Shown: positions 1 to 9,393, counted from the first letter of the stretch. The stretch is DNA of 47,766 nucleotides from CBDHDN01 sp965261585 (GCA_965261585.1 CBDHDN010000083.1:1-47766); one strand, 5' to 3'. Translations and numbers: made by a program. The notes: a model not told the origin generated them from the sequence alone.

Positions 1-1
1 G

Positions 2-643
2 CTCGTCGCCGCCGGGCGGGCGGCCAATGTCGATGGGCTCAATCTGGAGGCCGCCGGCGTCGCCTACGACAAGAAGGGCATCCGCGTCGACGCCCGCCTG
101 CGCTCGACGAACAAACGCATCTTTGCCGTCGGCGACGTCGCCGGCGGCTATCAGTTCACCCACGTGGCCGCCTATCACGCGGGCATCGTCATCCGCAACG
201 CGCTGTTCCGGCTGCCGGCCAAGGTCGACTACCGGGCCGTGCCTTGGGTCACCTACACCGATCCGGAGCTGGCCAATGTCGGCCTCAGCGAGGCCGCGGC
301 GCGCGACGCCCATGGCGACGATGTGCGCGTGCTGCGCTGGCCGTTCACCGAGAACGACCGGGCTCAGGCCGAGCGCGCGACCGAGGGCCTGGTCAAGGCG
401 GTGACGACGCGGCGCGGCCGCATCCTCGGCGCCGGCATCGTCGGCAGCCACGCCGGCGAGCTGTTGCACTCATGGGTGCTGGCGATCAGCCAGCGCCTGA
501 AGATAGGCGCCATGGCCAGCATGATCGCGCCCTACCCGACGATGGGCGAGGCCAACAAGCGCGCCGCCGGCACGTTCTACACGCCCAGCCTGTTCTCCGA
601 CCGGACGCGCCGGGTCGTCCGGCTGTTGAGCCGCCTCGGCTGA
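2..643 (+). CDS. FAD-dependent pyridine nucleotide-disulfide oxidoreductase, C-terminal part
   Basis: The gene enters from the left edge, so the N-terminal FAD domain and redox-active cysteines are outside the window. What is visible is the end of the FAD/NAD region, with the second FAD-contact motif (RIFAVGDVAGGYQFTHVA) at about residues 38-55, followed by the dimerisation domain (VPWVTYTDPELANVGLSE onward). Classical lipoamide dehydrogenases carry a catalytic His-Glu pair in an HAHPTLSE-like motif near the C-terminus; here the position reads IAPYPTMGE, so the His is replaced by Tyr while Glu remains. I associate that variant with mercuric-reductase-like proteins of unknown substrate, often fused to or next to TVP38/DedA membrane proteins. 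This part is family knowledge. It ends at a TGA at 641-643 directly followed by a small hairpin. Confidence 0.85.
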   Translation, partial: LVAAGRAANVDGLNLEAAGVAYDKKGIRVDARLRSTNKRIFAVGDVAGGYQFTHVAAYHAGIVIRNALFRLPAKVDYRAVPWVTYTDPELANVGLSEAAARDAHGDDVRVLRWPFTENDRAQAERATEGLVKAVTTRRGRILGAGIVGSHAGELLHSWVLAISQRLKIGAMASMIAPYPTMGEANKRAAGTFYTPSLFSDRTRRVVRLLSRLG

Positions 644-658
644 CCGGCGCGTCGCCGG
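644..658 (+). terminator. Short GC hairpin after the oxidoreductase stop
   Basis: A perfect 6-bp stem (644-649 with 653-658) and a 3-base loop begins at the base after the stop codon. There is no following T-run, so it is at most a weak or Rho-assisted terminator or an mRNA 3'-end stabiliser. Confidence 0.3.
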
Positions 659-735
659 GCCATGACTGCGCCCCCCCCCGCCGACCGACACTTCCCTGTC
701 TCTGAACCACGCGCATATCTGATACAAGAGCCAGC

Positions 736-2131
736 ATGGCGGACGATCGGAAACGCGCGCTACCGCGGCTGGCCCGCAGCCTGTCGGCGCGCCTGCTGGT
801 GTTGACGATCGTCTTCGTGATGCTGGCGGAGTTCCTGATCTACGCGCCGTCGCTGGCCAACTTCCGCACGGGCTGGCTGGAGGAGAAGGTCGCCGCGGCG
901 CTGCTGGCGACCCAGGTTCTGGAGGCGACGCCGCCCGAGCTTGTCACCAACGAGATGAAGGTGCGTCTGTTGGCCAGCGCCGGTGCCCATGCCGTCGTGT
1001 TGCGGCGTCCCCAGGTGCGCCTGCTGCTGTCGGCCTACAACCCGCCGCCGATCGACCTCACCGTGACGCTGGGCGAACGCTCGCTGCTCGGCCAGGTCGG
1101 CGACGCCTTTCTCGCTCTGGTGCAAAGCGAGAACCGCATCATCCGGCTCCAGGGGCCGCAGGACACCGACATTGGCCTGACGGTCGAGGTCGTGCTCGAC
1201 GAGCTGCCGCTGCGCCACGAGATGCTGATCTACTCGCGCAACATCCTGCTGTTGTCGCTCGTCATCTCGGCCATCACCGGGGCGTTGCTGTATTTCACGC
1301 TGCAATGGATGATGGTGCGGCCGATGCGTGCGATCACCGAGGGTGTCACAGAGTTCGCGCGCAATCCGGAGGATGCGACCGCCGGGCTGCAGCCGACGAC
1401 CCGCCGCGACGAGATCGGCGTCGCCCAGTCGGTGCTCGTGGACATGCAGAAGGACCTGCGCGCGTCGCTGCGCCAGAAGAACCATCTGGCGGCGCTCGGC
1501 TCCGCGGTCAGTAAGATCAACCACGATCTGCGCGGTATCCTGTCGACGGCCGTCCTGATGTCGGACCGGCTCGCCCGAGTCGATGACCCGGACGTGAAGC
1601 GCATTGCGCCGGCGCTCGTGCAGTCGATCGACCGGGCCATCAATCTATGCACCCAGACGCTGAGCTTTGCCCGCGACGAGGGCTCGCAGCTGCAGTGCAC
1701 GCGCTTTCGCCTGGCCAATCTGGTCGACGAGGTCGCCGGTGATCTGGCGGCGCTGCGGTCCAGCCGGGCGCCGATCGCCAACGCGATCGACGACGACCTG
1801 GTCGTCGAGGCCGACCGCGACCAGCTCTATCGCGTCTTCGCCAACCTGGCGCGCAACGCCATCGAGGCCGGCGCCAAGGAAGTGCGCGTCAGCGTGACCA
1901 ACAGCGCCGACATGATCTGCATCGACGTCGCCGACGACGGTCCGGGTATCCCGCACTCGGTGCGCGAGAACCTGTTCAAGGCGTTCTCCGGCACCCGCCC
2001 GCGCCGGCGGCACCGGCCTCGGCCTTGCCATCACGCGCGACGTCATGCGCGCCCATGGCGGCGACATCGCCCTCGTCGTCAGCGGCGACGACGGCACCCT
2101 GTTCCGCCTCGAGCTGCCGAAACAGGGGTAG
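736..2131 (+). pseudogene. Membrane sensor histidine kinase, frameshifted near its C-terminus
   Basis: A two-TM sensor kinase. TM1 lies at about residues 19-38, a periplasmic sensor region follows, TM2 is at about 168-190, then a HAMP-like linker. The phospho-acceptor H-box is KINHDLRGIL with His263; the N-box is LARNAIEAGA and the G1 box DVADDGPGIP. The reading frame fails after AFSGTR (about 1990-2003): the G2 box GGTGLGLAITRD and the natural end at TAG 2129-2131 lie in the next frame, which one extra base in the C/G run explains. Left uncorrected, the frame runs on into the methyltransferase downstream as a false fusion. Repaired length is about 464 aa. No response regulator is adjacent, so the partner is unknown. 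Either a real mutation or a sequencing error. Confidence 0.8.
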
Positions 2132-2139
2132 GGCGGCCG

Positions 2140-2944
2140 GTGGCGGCGACGGAACGCATCCCGGCGTGGGACCCGCAGCAGTACGGCAAGTTCGCCGGCC
2201 CGCGCGTCCGCCCGGCGCTTGACCTGTTGGCCCGGATCGATCTGGACGCACCGCGGCTGGTCTACGATCTGGGCTGCGGCAACGGCCCGGTGACGCGGCT
2301 GCTGGCCAGCCGCAGGCCGGCCGCGCGGATCGTCGGCATCGACAGCTCGGCCGCGATGCTCGCGGCGGCCCGCGCCGGCGCGCCCGCCGGCGCCGCCGGC
2401 GACGATGGGATCGAGTGGATCGAGGCCGACATGGCCCATTGGCAGCCGGCTGAGCCCGCCGAGGTGGTGTTCTCCAACGCGGCGCTGCACTGGCTGCCGG
2501 ACCATGTCGGCCTGTTCGCGCGGCTCGCCGCGGCGCTGGCGCCCGGCGGCGTGCTCGCCGTGCAGATGCCGCGCAACTACGCCAGCCCCGCGCATGTCGG
2601 GATGCGCACCGCCGCCGCGCCCTGGTGGGACGCGATCAGGGATAGGATCCGCACCGACCCGGTGGCCGCGCCGGCCGACTACTACGCGATGCTCGCAGCC
2701 GCCATGACCGACATGGACATCTGGGAGAGCCAGTACTTGCACGTGCTGACCGGCTCCGACCCGGTCGTCGCCTGGACCAGGGCGACCGGCCTGCGCCGCT
2801 ACCTCGCCGCCCTCGATGCAGCCGCCCAGCCCGAGTTCCTCGCCCGCTACACCGCCGCCATGGCCGAGGCCTACCCAGCCCGCCCCCGACGGCACCACCC
2901 TGTTTCCGTTCCGCCGCCTGTTCATCGTCGCCCACCGCCGCTGA
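2140..2944 (+). pseudogene. tam: Trans-aconitate 2-methyltransferase-like SAM methyltransferase, frameshifted at the 3' end
   Basis: A class I SAM-dependent methyltransferase. The start is the GTG at 2140, 8 bases after the kinase stop (VAATERIPAWDPQQYGKF). The SAM-binding motif I is VYDLGCGNGPVTRLL, followed by the acidic loop IVGIDSSAAML, motif IVFSNAALHWL, and the Tam-type LAAALAPGGVLAVQMP. The C-terminus breaks in a CCCCC run at about 2885-2892. In the next frame it continues DGTTLFPFRRLFIVAHRR and stops at TGA 2942-2944, which matches the end expected for Tam proteins. Repaired length is about 267 aa, near the family norm of about 255. Tam methylates trans-aconitate, a TCA-cycle inhibitor; that function is inferred from similarity. 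Confidence 0.8.
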
Positions 2945-3001
2945 CGCCGCCTCGGACGCCCCCGCGTTGACCGGCCGGGGGCCGCCCTCTAGCCTGCCGG
3001 C

Positions 3002-4297
3002 ATGTCTGGCTCGCAGCAGATCGATGCCGTGCTGGCCCGGATCGGCGGCAAGCGCGACGACGTGGTGGCGCTGACCCGCGACCTCATCCGCATGCCCACG
3101 GTCAATCCGTCGGGCGACGCCTACCAGGACTGCTGCCTCTATCTCGGCCGGCGGCTGGCCGGGCGCGGCTTCGCCGTCGAGTATCTGCGCGCCGAGGGCG
3201 CCCGCGGCGACAGCGACCGCTATCCGCGCACCAACGTCGTCGCCCGCATCGAGGGCGCCGGCCCCGGCGCCTGCGTGCACTTCAATAGCCACATCGACGT
3301 CGTCGCCGCTGGCGCGGGCTGGACCGTCGAGCCGTTCGCCGGCGTCGTCCGCGACGGCCGCGTCTATGGCCGCGGCGCCTGCGACATGAAGGGCGGCCTC
3401 GCCGCCAGCATCATCGCCGTCGAGGCGATCCTCGAGGCCGGCGTGCCATTCGCCGGCGCGCTCGAGGTCTCGGGCACCGTCGATGAGGAGAGCGGCGGCT
3501 ATGCCGGCGTCGCCTGGCTGGCCGAGCGCGGCTACTTCTCGCGGCCGCGCGTCGACCACGTGATCATCCCCGAGCCGCTCAACAAGGACTGCGTGTGCCT
3601 CGGCCACCGCGGCGTCTGGTGGGCCGAGGTCAAGGTGCGCGGCCGCATTGCCCACGGCTCGATGCCGTTCCTCGGCACCTCGGCGATCAGCGGCATGGCC
3701 GCGTTCATGGCCAAGGTGGAGGACGAGCTCACCCCCAGGCTCAACCAGCGCCGCACCGCGATGCCGGTGATCCCCGACGGCGCGCGTCAGTCGACGCTCA
3801 ACTTCAACTCGGTCCATGGCGGGCTCGCCGAGCAGGCCGAGACCGACGGCTTTCCCTCGGCGCTGGTCGCCGACCGCTGCCGGCTCGTGCTCGACCGGCG
3901 CTATCTGATCGAGGAGTCGGAGGACGAGGTGCGGGCCGAAATCGTAGCACTGCTCGAGGCGCTGCGGCGCGAGCGGCCGGACTTCGACTACGGCCTGCGC
4001 GAGCTGTGGTCGGTGCCGCCGACGATGACCGACGCCGACGCGCCGGTCGTGCGGGCCCTCAGCGACGCAATAGCCAGCGTCATGGCGCTGGCGCCGCGCC
4101 ACGTCGCCTCGCCCGGCACCTACGACCAGAAGCACGTTGTCCGCGTCGGCCACCTCAAGGACTGCGTCGCCTACGGCCCCGGCCTGCTGGAGCTGGCCCA
4201 CCAGCCCGACGAGTACATCGACATCGACGACATGATCGACAGCGCCAAGGTCATGGCCGCCGCGACGTTGACGCTGCTGGGCGCGGGCGCAGGTTGA
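3002..4297 (+). CDS. M20 family zinc deacylase (ArgE/DapE-like)
   Basis: A 431-aa cytosolic metallohydrolase of the ArgE/DapE/carboxypeptidase G2 fold. Metal-site motifs in order: HFNSHIDVV (first His and Asp), GRGACDMKGG (bridging Asp), DEESGG (catalytic Glu and metal Glu), and a C-terminal HQPDEYIDIDDM carrying the last His. The dimerisation insert holds GRIAHGSMPF. The exact acyl-amino-acid substrate cannot be told from sequence; N-acetylornithine, succinyl-DAP or an N-formyl/N-carbamoyl substrate are all possible. A second, distinct M20 enzyme (argE) lies downstream in the opposite direction, so this one is unlikely to be the arginine-pathway enzyme. The start is the ATG at 3002. It ends at 4297 where a large palindrome begins. 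Confidence 0.88.
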   Translation: MSGSQQIDAVLARIGGKRDDVVALTRDLIRMPTVNPSGDAYQDCCLYLGRRLAGRGFAVEYLRAEGARGDSDRYPRTNVVARIEGAGPGACVHFNSHIDVVAAGAGWTVEPFAGVVRDGRVYGRGACDMKGGLAASIIAVEAILEAGVPFAGALEVSGTVDEESGGYAGVAWLAERGYFSRPRVDHVIIPEPLNKDCVCLGHRGVWWAEVKVRGRIAHGSMPFLGTSAISGMAAFMAKVEDELTPRLNQRRTAMPVIPDGARQSTLNFNSVHGGLAEQAETDGFPSALVADRCRLVLDRRYLIEESEDEVRAEIVALLEALRRERPDFDYGLRELWSVPPTMTDADAPVVRALSDAIASVMALAPRHVASPGTYDQKHVVRVGHLKDCVAYGPGLLELAHQPDEYIDIDDMIDSAKVMAAATLTLLGAGAG

Positions 4298-4298
4298 A

Positions 4299-4491
4299 CC
4301 ACAGAGGCACAGAGACTAGGAAAAAATGAAACCCCGGACGAAGATCCGGGGTCCATGAACGCGAGACATCTGAGTGCGCGAAGGCGTGCTGAGGTCCGGG
4401 GTCTATCGCGCGCTCACCTTGATCTGTGTGAATGGACCCCGGATCTTCGTCCGGGGTTTCGTTTTTCTCTGTCTTCTCTGTGCCTTCGTGG
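4299..4491. repeat. Large nested intergenic palindrome between convergent genes
   Basis: Two perfect 29-base arms (4328-4356 and 4432-4460) are reverse complements. Each arm is itself a hairpin, CCCCGGA/TCCGGGG around a 6-base loop. Outside them a weaker second pair continues the symmetry: 4299-4314 against 4476-4491 (CCACAGAGGCACAGAG against CTCTGTGCCTTCGTGG), with A-runs facing T-runs. A partial third copy of the core sits at about 4391-4405. The structure fills almost the whole gap between the M20 gene and the original end of argE (before the IS630 insertions), so it could serve as a two-way terminator. It resembles dispersed palindromic repeats of alphaproteobacterial intergenic regions. 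Confidence 0.8.
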
Positions 4492-4500
4492 CCGGCGCTA

Positions 4501-5554
4501 GAGCGGGTCCGGCATAGACAGAATCAAAAAGGGGATTCCCAAGGGTCGCAAAAAGTGATTCAAGCTATGAGCTGGGTTAAAGGAGGCCAGCCATGGATGA
4601 CACGACCTTATTCGGAAGATCTTCGTGAACGAGTTGTTCGAGTTGTTGAATCGGGGACCTCTCGCAATGCGGCGGGCGAAGCAATTTGATGTGAGCATCA
4701 GCTTTGTTGTGAAGCTGATGCAGCGTTGGAAGCAAGCGGGGCACGATCAAAGCCGACAAATACGGTGGCTGGAAGAAATCGAAACTGGCTCCCCATGGCG
4801 ATCGCATTCGGGCTCTGGTGATGGAGAATTGCGACATCACCATTGACGAGCTTTGCGTCTTGCTGGCCGCCGAGGGGATCGAGGCGAAGCGCTCGGACGC
4901 TTGGCGACTTTCTTCTGGCTCAGGGGCTGAGTCGCAAAAAAAGACAGCCCACGCCGCCGAGCAGGAGCGCCCTGACGTCGCGGCGGCGCGAGCCACTTGG
5001 CGCAACGAGCAACCTGGGCTGATTGCCGAACGGCTGGTCTTTCTCGACGAGACCTGGGCGCGGACGAACATGGCCCGGCGTTATGGCCGGGCACCGCGCG
5101 GCGAACGGGTGGTGGCGGCCATTCCCCATGGCCACTGGAAGACAACCACGTTCATTGCCGCCCTGCGTCACGACCGGATCACCGCGCCCTGCGTTTTCGA
5201 TGGGCCCGATCAACGGCGCAAGCTTCCTTGCCTGGGTCCAGCAAGCCCTGGTCCCGACCCTGTCCGCGGGCGACATCGTCATCATGGACAACCTCTCCTC
5301 CCACAAGGTCGCCGGCGTACACGAGGCCATTGAGGCGGTCGGCGCAACCCCGCTCTACCTGCCGCCCTACAGCCCCGATCTCAATCCCATCGAACAGGTC
5401 TTCGCCAAGCTCAAAGCCATTCTCCGCAAGGTCGGCGCCAGAACCGTCGATGACCTCTGGCGGGCAATTGGAAACGCCCTCGATGAATTCTCTCCAACCG
5501 AATGCAGAAACTACCTCGTCAATGCAGGATATTCCGTCTAAACCGGATGTGCTC
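4501..5554 (+). mobile_element. IS630-family element, copy 1 (decayed)
   Basis: A 1054-bp element flanked by TA (4499-4500 and 5555-5556), the usual IS630/Tc1 target duplication. The 24-base terminal inverted repeats begin GAGCGGGTCCGG on the left and GAGCACATCCGG (reverse complement) on the right, with the shared pattern TAGACxGAAT. It is nearly identical to copy 2 but 4 bp longer, from four separate single-base insertions in the transposase. Confidence 0.92.
4597..5541 (+). pseudogene. IS630 transposase of copy 1, multiply frameshifted
   Basis: It starts at ATG 4597 (MTRPYSEDLRERVV) after an AAAGGAGG ribosome site. Compared with copy 2 it has one extra base near 4675, 4735, 4896 and 5204, each in a short run. 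The DDE residues are still recognisable in different frames: FLDETWA, IVIMDNLSSHK and NPIEQVFAKLK. It cannot make a full transposase as written. The A7 run at 4936-4942, the proposed frameshift site, is intact. Confidence 0.85.
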
Positions 5555-5652
5555 TAGAGCGGGTCCGGCATAGACAGAATCAAAAAGGGGATTCCCAAGG
5601 GTCGCAAAAAGTGATTCAAGCTATGAGCTGGGTTAAAGGAGGCCAGCCATGG

Positions 5653-6593
5653 ATGACACGACCTTATTCGGAAGATCTTCGTGAACGAGTTGTTCGAGTT
5701 GTTGAATCGGGGACCTCTCGCAATGCGGCGGCGAAGCAATTTGATGTGAGCATCAGCTTTGTTGTGAAGCTGATGCAGCGTTGGAAGCAGCGGGGCACGA
5801 TCAAAGCCGACAAATACGGTGGCTGGAAGAAATCGAAACTGGCTCCCCATGGCGATCGCATTCGGGCTCTGGTGATGGAGAATTGCGACATCACCATTGA
5901 CGAGCTTTGCGTCTTGCTGGCCGCCGAGGGGATCGAGGCGAAGCGCTCGACGCTTGGCGACTTTCTTCTGGCTCAGGGGCTGAGTCGCAAAAAAAGACAG
6001 CCCACGCCGCCGAGCAGGAGCGCCCTGACGTCGCGGCGGCGCGAGCCACTTGGCGCAACGAGCAACCTGGGCTGATTGCCGAACGGCTGGTCTTTCTCGA
6101 CGAGACCTGGGCGCGGACGAACATGGCCCGGCGTTATGGCCGGGCACCGCGCGGCGAACGGGTGGTGGCGGCCATTCCCCATGGCCACTGGAAGACAACC
6201 ACGTTCATTGCCGCCCTGCGTCACGACCGGATCACCGCGCCCTGCGTTTTCGATGGCCCGATCAACGGCGCAAGCTTCCTTGCCTGGGTCCAGCAAGCCC
6301 TGGTCCCGACCCTGTCCGCGGGCGACATCGTCATCATGGACAACCTCTCCTCCCACAAGGTCGCCGGCGTACACGAGGCCATTGAGGCGGTCGGCGCAAC
6401 CCCGCTCTACCTGCCGCCCTACAGCCCCGATCTCAATCCCATCGAACAGGTCTTCGCCAAGCTCAAAGCCATTCTCCGCAAGGTCGGCGCCAGAACCGTC
6501 GATGACCTCTGGCGGGCAATTGGAAACGCCCTCGATGAATTCTCTCCAACCGAATGCAGAAACTACCTCGTCAATGCAGGATATTCCGTCTAA
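5653..6593 (+). CDS. IS630 transposase (OrfA/OrfB) with a likely -1 frameshift at an A7 run
   Basis: OrfA starts at ATG 5653 (MTRPYSEDLRERVV), 10 bases after AAAGGAGG at 5635-5642, and carries an HTH region (NAAAKQFDVSISFVVKLMQRW). In the zero frame it ends at 6075. The DDE domain is in the -1 frame and ends at 6593: FLDETWA (D1), IVIMDNLSSHK (D2), NPIEQVFAKLKAIL (E). The two join through LSRKKKTAHAAEQERPD when the ribosome or polymerase slips back one base on the A7 run at 5989-5995. Because both copies have exactly seven A, the shift is more likely programmed than a mutation. Fused length is about 314 aa, normal for the family. Confidence 0.8.
5989..5995 (+). other. Candidate programmed -1 frameshift site (A7)
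   Basis: Seven consecutive A read as CGC AAA AAA AGA in OrfA. A slip of -1 gives AAA AAA AAG ACA and restores the family-typical KKKTAHAAEQ. The same run occurs in copy 1 at 4936-4942. Confidence 0.6.
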
Positions 6594-6605
6594 ACCGGAT
6601 GTGCT

Positions 6606-7793
6606 CTAACCCGCCGCCCACTCGATCAGGCGGCGCATGAAGGCGACGCAGGCATCGATCTGCGCCCGGGCGATCCATTCGTTGGGCTGGTGCGCCTGGG
6701 CGATGTCGCCGGGCCCGCAGATCACGGTGGAGATCTCGCTGCGCTGCAGCATGCCGGCCTCGGCGGCGAACGCGACGGTGTGGGTGCGGTTGGCGCCGGT
6801 CAGGCGCGTGACCAGGGTCTCGGCGGCCGAGCCGGGCTCGGGCCGCAGGCCGGGCACCGTACACAGCGCGCGCGACGTCACGCCGACCCCGGCCTGGCCG
6901 GCGGCGCCGGGCGCCGCCGCCATGCGCGGCAGGATCTCGGCGGCGACGAAGGCGTCGACGCGGGCCTGCAGGGCGGCCGCGTCGACGTTCGGCAGGGTGC
7001 GGAATTCCCACAGAAAGCGGCAGGCGGCCGGGATGATGTTGATCGCCGTGCCGCCGGTGACCGGGGCGACGTTGACGGTCGTCCAGGGTGGATCGAAACC
7101 GCTTTCCGGCGCGGCCGCGGCGCGCAGCTCCTCGCCCAGCCGGAAGATGAACGCGATGATCTCGGCGGCGTAGGCGACCGCGTTGACGCCGGCGTCGGGC
7201 GCCGAAGAGTGCGCGGCGACACCGCTCACCTCGGTCTCGAAGACGGCGACGCCCTTGTGCGCGGTAACGACGCACATCTGTGTCGGCTCGCCGATGATGG
7301 CGATCTCGGGCCGCGGCAATGCGTCGCCCAGATGGTCGAGCAGGCGGCGCATGCCGAAGCAGCCGACCTCCTCGTCATAGGACAGCACGACGTGCAGCGG
7401 CGTCCGCGGCCGCGCCGCCAGGACCTCCGGCACCAGCGCCAGGACGACGGCGATGAAGCTCTTCATGTCGGCGGTGCCGCGGCCGTACAGGCGCTCGCCG
7501 GCGGCGCCGCGGCGGGCCAGCGCGAACGGCTCGGTGTCCCAGCTCTGGCCCGTCACCGGCACGACGTCGGTATGGCCGCACAAGGCGACGCCGCCGGCGC
7601 GCTGGGGGCCCAGCGTCGCCACCAGGTTCGCCTTGGCGCCGGTTTCGTCATGGACCAGCCGGCTGGCAACGCCGTGGCCCGCCAGGTAGTCGCGCACGAA
7701 CTCGATCAGCGCCAGGTTCGACTTGGCCGACGTCGTGTCGAAGGCGACGAGCCGCTCCAGCATTGCCTCGGGCGTATGGGTCGTGCCGGCCAA
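6606..7793 (-). CDS. argE: Acetylornithine deacetylase
   Basis: An M20A enzyme that hydrolyses N-acetylornithine to ornithine and acetate in arginine synthesis, in the cytosol. Visible metal and catalytic motifs are LCGHTDVVPV, GRGTADMKSF, YDEEVGCFG, EPTQMCVVTAHKG, and C-terminal AHQPNEWI. I chose the TTG at 7793 because GAGG lies 6 bases upstream and the residues TPEAMLERLVAFDT before the first ATG (7763) look like homologues; the ATG start would give 385 aa instead of 395. The gene follows trkH by 8 bases and is probably cotranscribed. Its TAG stop was the IS630 target, and the duplicated TA plus a G from either flank regenerates TAG, so the protein is unchanged. Confidence 0.88.
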   Translation of the reverse strand: MAGTTHTPEAMLERLVAFDTTSAKSNLALIEFVRDYLAGHGVASRLVHDETGAKANLVATLGPQRAGGVALCGHTDVVPVTGQSWDTEPFALARRGAAGERLYGRGTADMKSFIAVVLALVPEVLAARPRTPLHVVLSYDEEVGCFGMRRLLDHLGDALPRPEIAIIGEPTQMCVVTAHKGVAVFETEVSGVAAHSSAPDAGVNAVAYAAEIIAFIFRLGEELRAAAAPESGFDPPWTTVNVAPVTGGTAINIIPAACRFLWEFRTLPNVDAAALQARVDAFVAAEILPRMAAAPGAAGQAGVGVTSRALCTVPGLRPEPGSAAETLVTRLTGANRTHTVAFAAEAGMLQRSEISTVICGPGDIAQAHQPNEWIARAQIDACVAFMRRLIEWAAG

Positions 7794-7801
7794 CGTCGGC
7801 C

Positions 7802-9250
7802 TCAGTTGCGCCAGAAGGACGGGGCGAACAGCACGAGGATCGTGAACAGCTCGAGCCGGCCGAGCAGCATGCCGGCCGATAGGACCCACTTTGCCGTGTC
7901 GGGCAGGTCGGTGAAGGTGCCGGACGGACCGATCACCGGGCCGAGGCCCGGCCCGACGTTGGAGATCGCCGTCGCCGCACCCGACACGGCGGTCAGAAAG
8001 TCCAGTCCGATGACGCCGAGCGCCGTCGCCAGGGCGACGAAAACGAGGGCGTAGAGGAAGAAGAAGCTCATCACCGACAGCGCCACGGCTTCGCCGATCG
8101 GCCGCCGGTTGTAGTACGGAATGAACACGCCGTGCGGCTGCAACAGCCGCTTGATCTGGGCCGCCGCCGTCGCGTAGAGCACCTGGAAGCGGAAGATCTT
8201 GATGCCGCAGGTCGTCGAACCGGCGCAGCCGCCGACGAACATGACGAGAAAGAAGATCATGACGGCAAAGTTGCCCCACGTATCGAACGCCGCGGTCGCG
8301 TAGCCGGTGCCGGTGATGATCGAGATCGTGTTGAAGGCCGACAGCCGCAGGGCCCGCCCGAAAGGCACGCCGTTCTTGACGCCCAGAAGGATTGCGACGA
8401 TCAGCACGACGGCGACGACGAAGACGATGAACGAGCGGACCTGGCTGTCGGTTACGAGCGCCAGTGGGCGCCCGCGCAGGGCCTGCAGGTAGAGCACGAA
8501 CGGCAGGCTGCCGACGATCATGAAGACGATGGCGATCCAGTCGACGGCGGCGCTGCGGAAGTGGCCGACCGAGTCGTCGGAGGTGGAAAAGCCACCTGTC
8601 GCGATCGTCGTCATGGCGTGGGCGATGGCGTCGAAGCCGGGCATGCCGGCGCCCCAATAGGCGGCCGCGTTGACGAGCGTCAGGGCCAGGTAGATCGCGC
8701 CGACGCCGGTGGCGATCTGGGCCGCGCGCGGCAGCACCTTCTCCGAGGCGTCGGAGCTTTCGGTGCGGAACAGCTGCATGCCGCCGACGCGCAGCATCGG
8801 CAGCACGGCTACCGCCATGACGATAATGCCGATGCCGCCGAGCCACTGCAGCACCGCCCGCCACAACAGGATGCCCGGCGGCGCCGTGTCGAGGCCGATG
8901 ATGACCGTCGATCCCGTCGTCGTGATGCCGGACATGGCCTCGAAGAAGGCGTCGCTGTAGTCCATGCCGAGGCCGGCGAATTGAAACGGCAGCGCGCCGA
9001 ACGCGGCGACGGCAATCCAACTGAGGGTCGTCAGCAGGAAGGCCTGGCGGATGCCCACCTTCATGTCGCCGCCGCGCGTCGACAGGGTCAGCGCGACGCC
9101 GATGAACAGCGTCAGGCCGGCCGACGCCAGAAAGACCTGCCAGTCCGGGTTGCCGACGGACAAATCGACAATCGCCGGCACGACCATGGCCAGGGCCAGG
9201 GTGGTGAGCAGGATGCCGAGGGTGAACAGGACCGGCCGAAAATCGGGCAC
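7802..9250 (-). CDS. trkH: TrkH/KtrB-family potassium uptake membrane subunit
   Basis: A 482-aa inner-membrane protein with about ten hydrophobic helices and the four-fold P-loop design of TrkH. The selectivity-filter stretches are MSGITTTGSTVI, TTIATGGFSTSD, ITGTGYATAAFD and AISNVGPGLGPVIG. It forms the K+ pathway and normally pairs with cytosolic TrkA, which is not in this window. The start is ATG 9250 (MPDFRPVLFTLGILL). It precedes argE closely, which may reflect shared transcription without a shared pathway. Confidence 0.93.
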   Translation of the reverse strand: MPDFRPVLFTLGILLTTLALAMVVPAIVDLSVGNPDWQVFLASAGLTLFIGVALTLSTRGGDMKVGIRQAFLLTTLSWIAVAAFGALPFQFAGLGMDYSDAFFEAMSGITTTGSTVIIGLDTAPPGILLWRAVLQWLGGIGIIVMAVAVLPMLRVGGMQLFRTESSDASEKVLPRAAQIATGVGAIYLALTLVNAAAYWGAGMPGFDAIAHAMTTIATGGFSTSDDSVGHFRSAAVDWIAIVFMIVGSLPFVLYLQALRGRPLALVTDSQVRSFIVFVVAVVLIVAILLGVKNGVPFGRALRLSAFNTISIITGTGYATAAFDTWGNFAVMIFFLVMFVGGCAGSTTCGIKIFRFQVLYATAAAQIKRLLQPHGVFIPYYNRRPIGEAVALSVMSFFFLYALVFVALATALGVIGLDFLTAVSGAATAISNVGPGLGPVIGPSGTFTDLPDTAKWVLSAGMLLGRLELFTILVLFAPSFWRN

Positions 9251-9393
9251 CGTGGTCCGACCGTGCTGATGGGCGCGCGGGCGCTAGCTCGCCTGGGCGT
9301 TAGCGGCGCCGGGCTCAGGACGCGGGGATGATCGGGCGATTCGCGGCCGCTGTCCAGTTCGCTGTGGGCGCCGGTCGCCGACGATACCTGGCG

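Larger units (their letters stand above)
5557..6606 (+). mobile_element. IS630-family element, copy 2
   Basis: A 1050-bp element joined to copy 1 by a single shared TA (5555-5556) and bounded on the right by TA 6607-6608. The terminal repeats match copy 1. The right end lies inside the argE stop codon: the last IS base, C6606, supplies the third base of TAG on the minus strand. Confidence 0.92.

Noticed and set aside
736..2970. One 744-residue open frame joining a histidine kinase to a methyltransferase
   Set aside because: The kinase G2 box and stop, and the methyltransferase C-terminus, lie in another frame. The junction peptide is low-complexity Arg/Pro. It is two genes with frameshifts, not a fusion protein.
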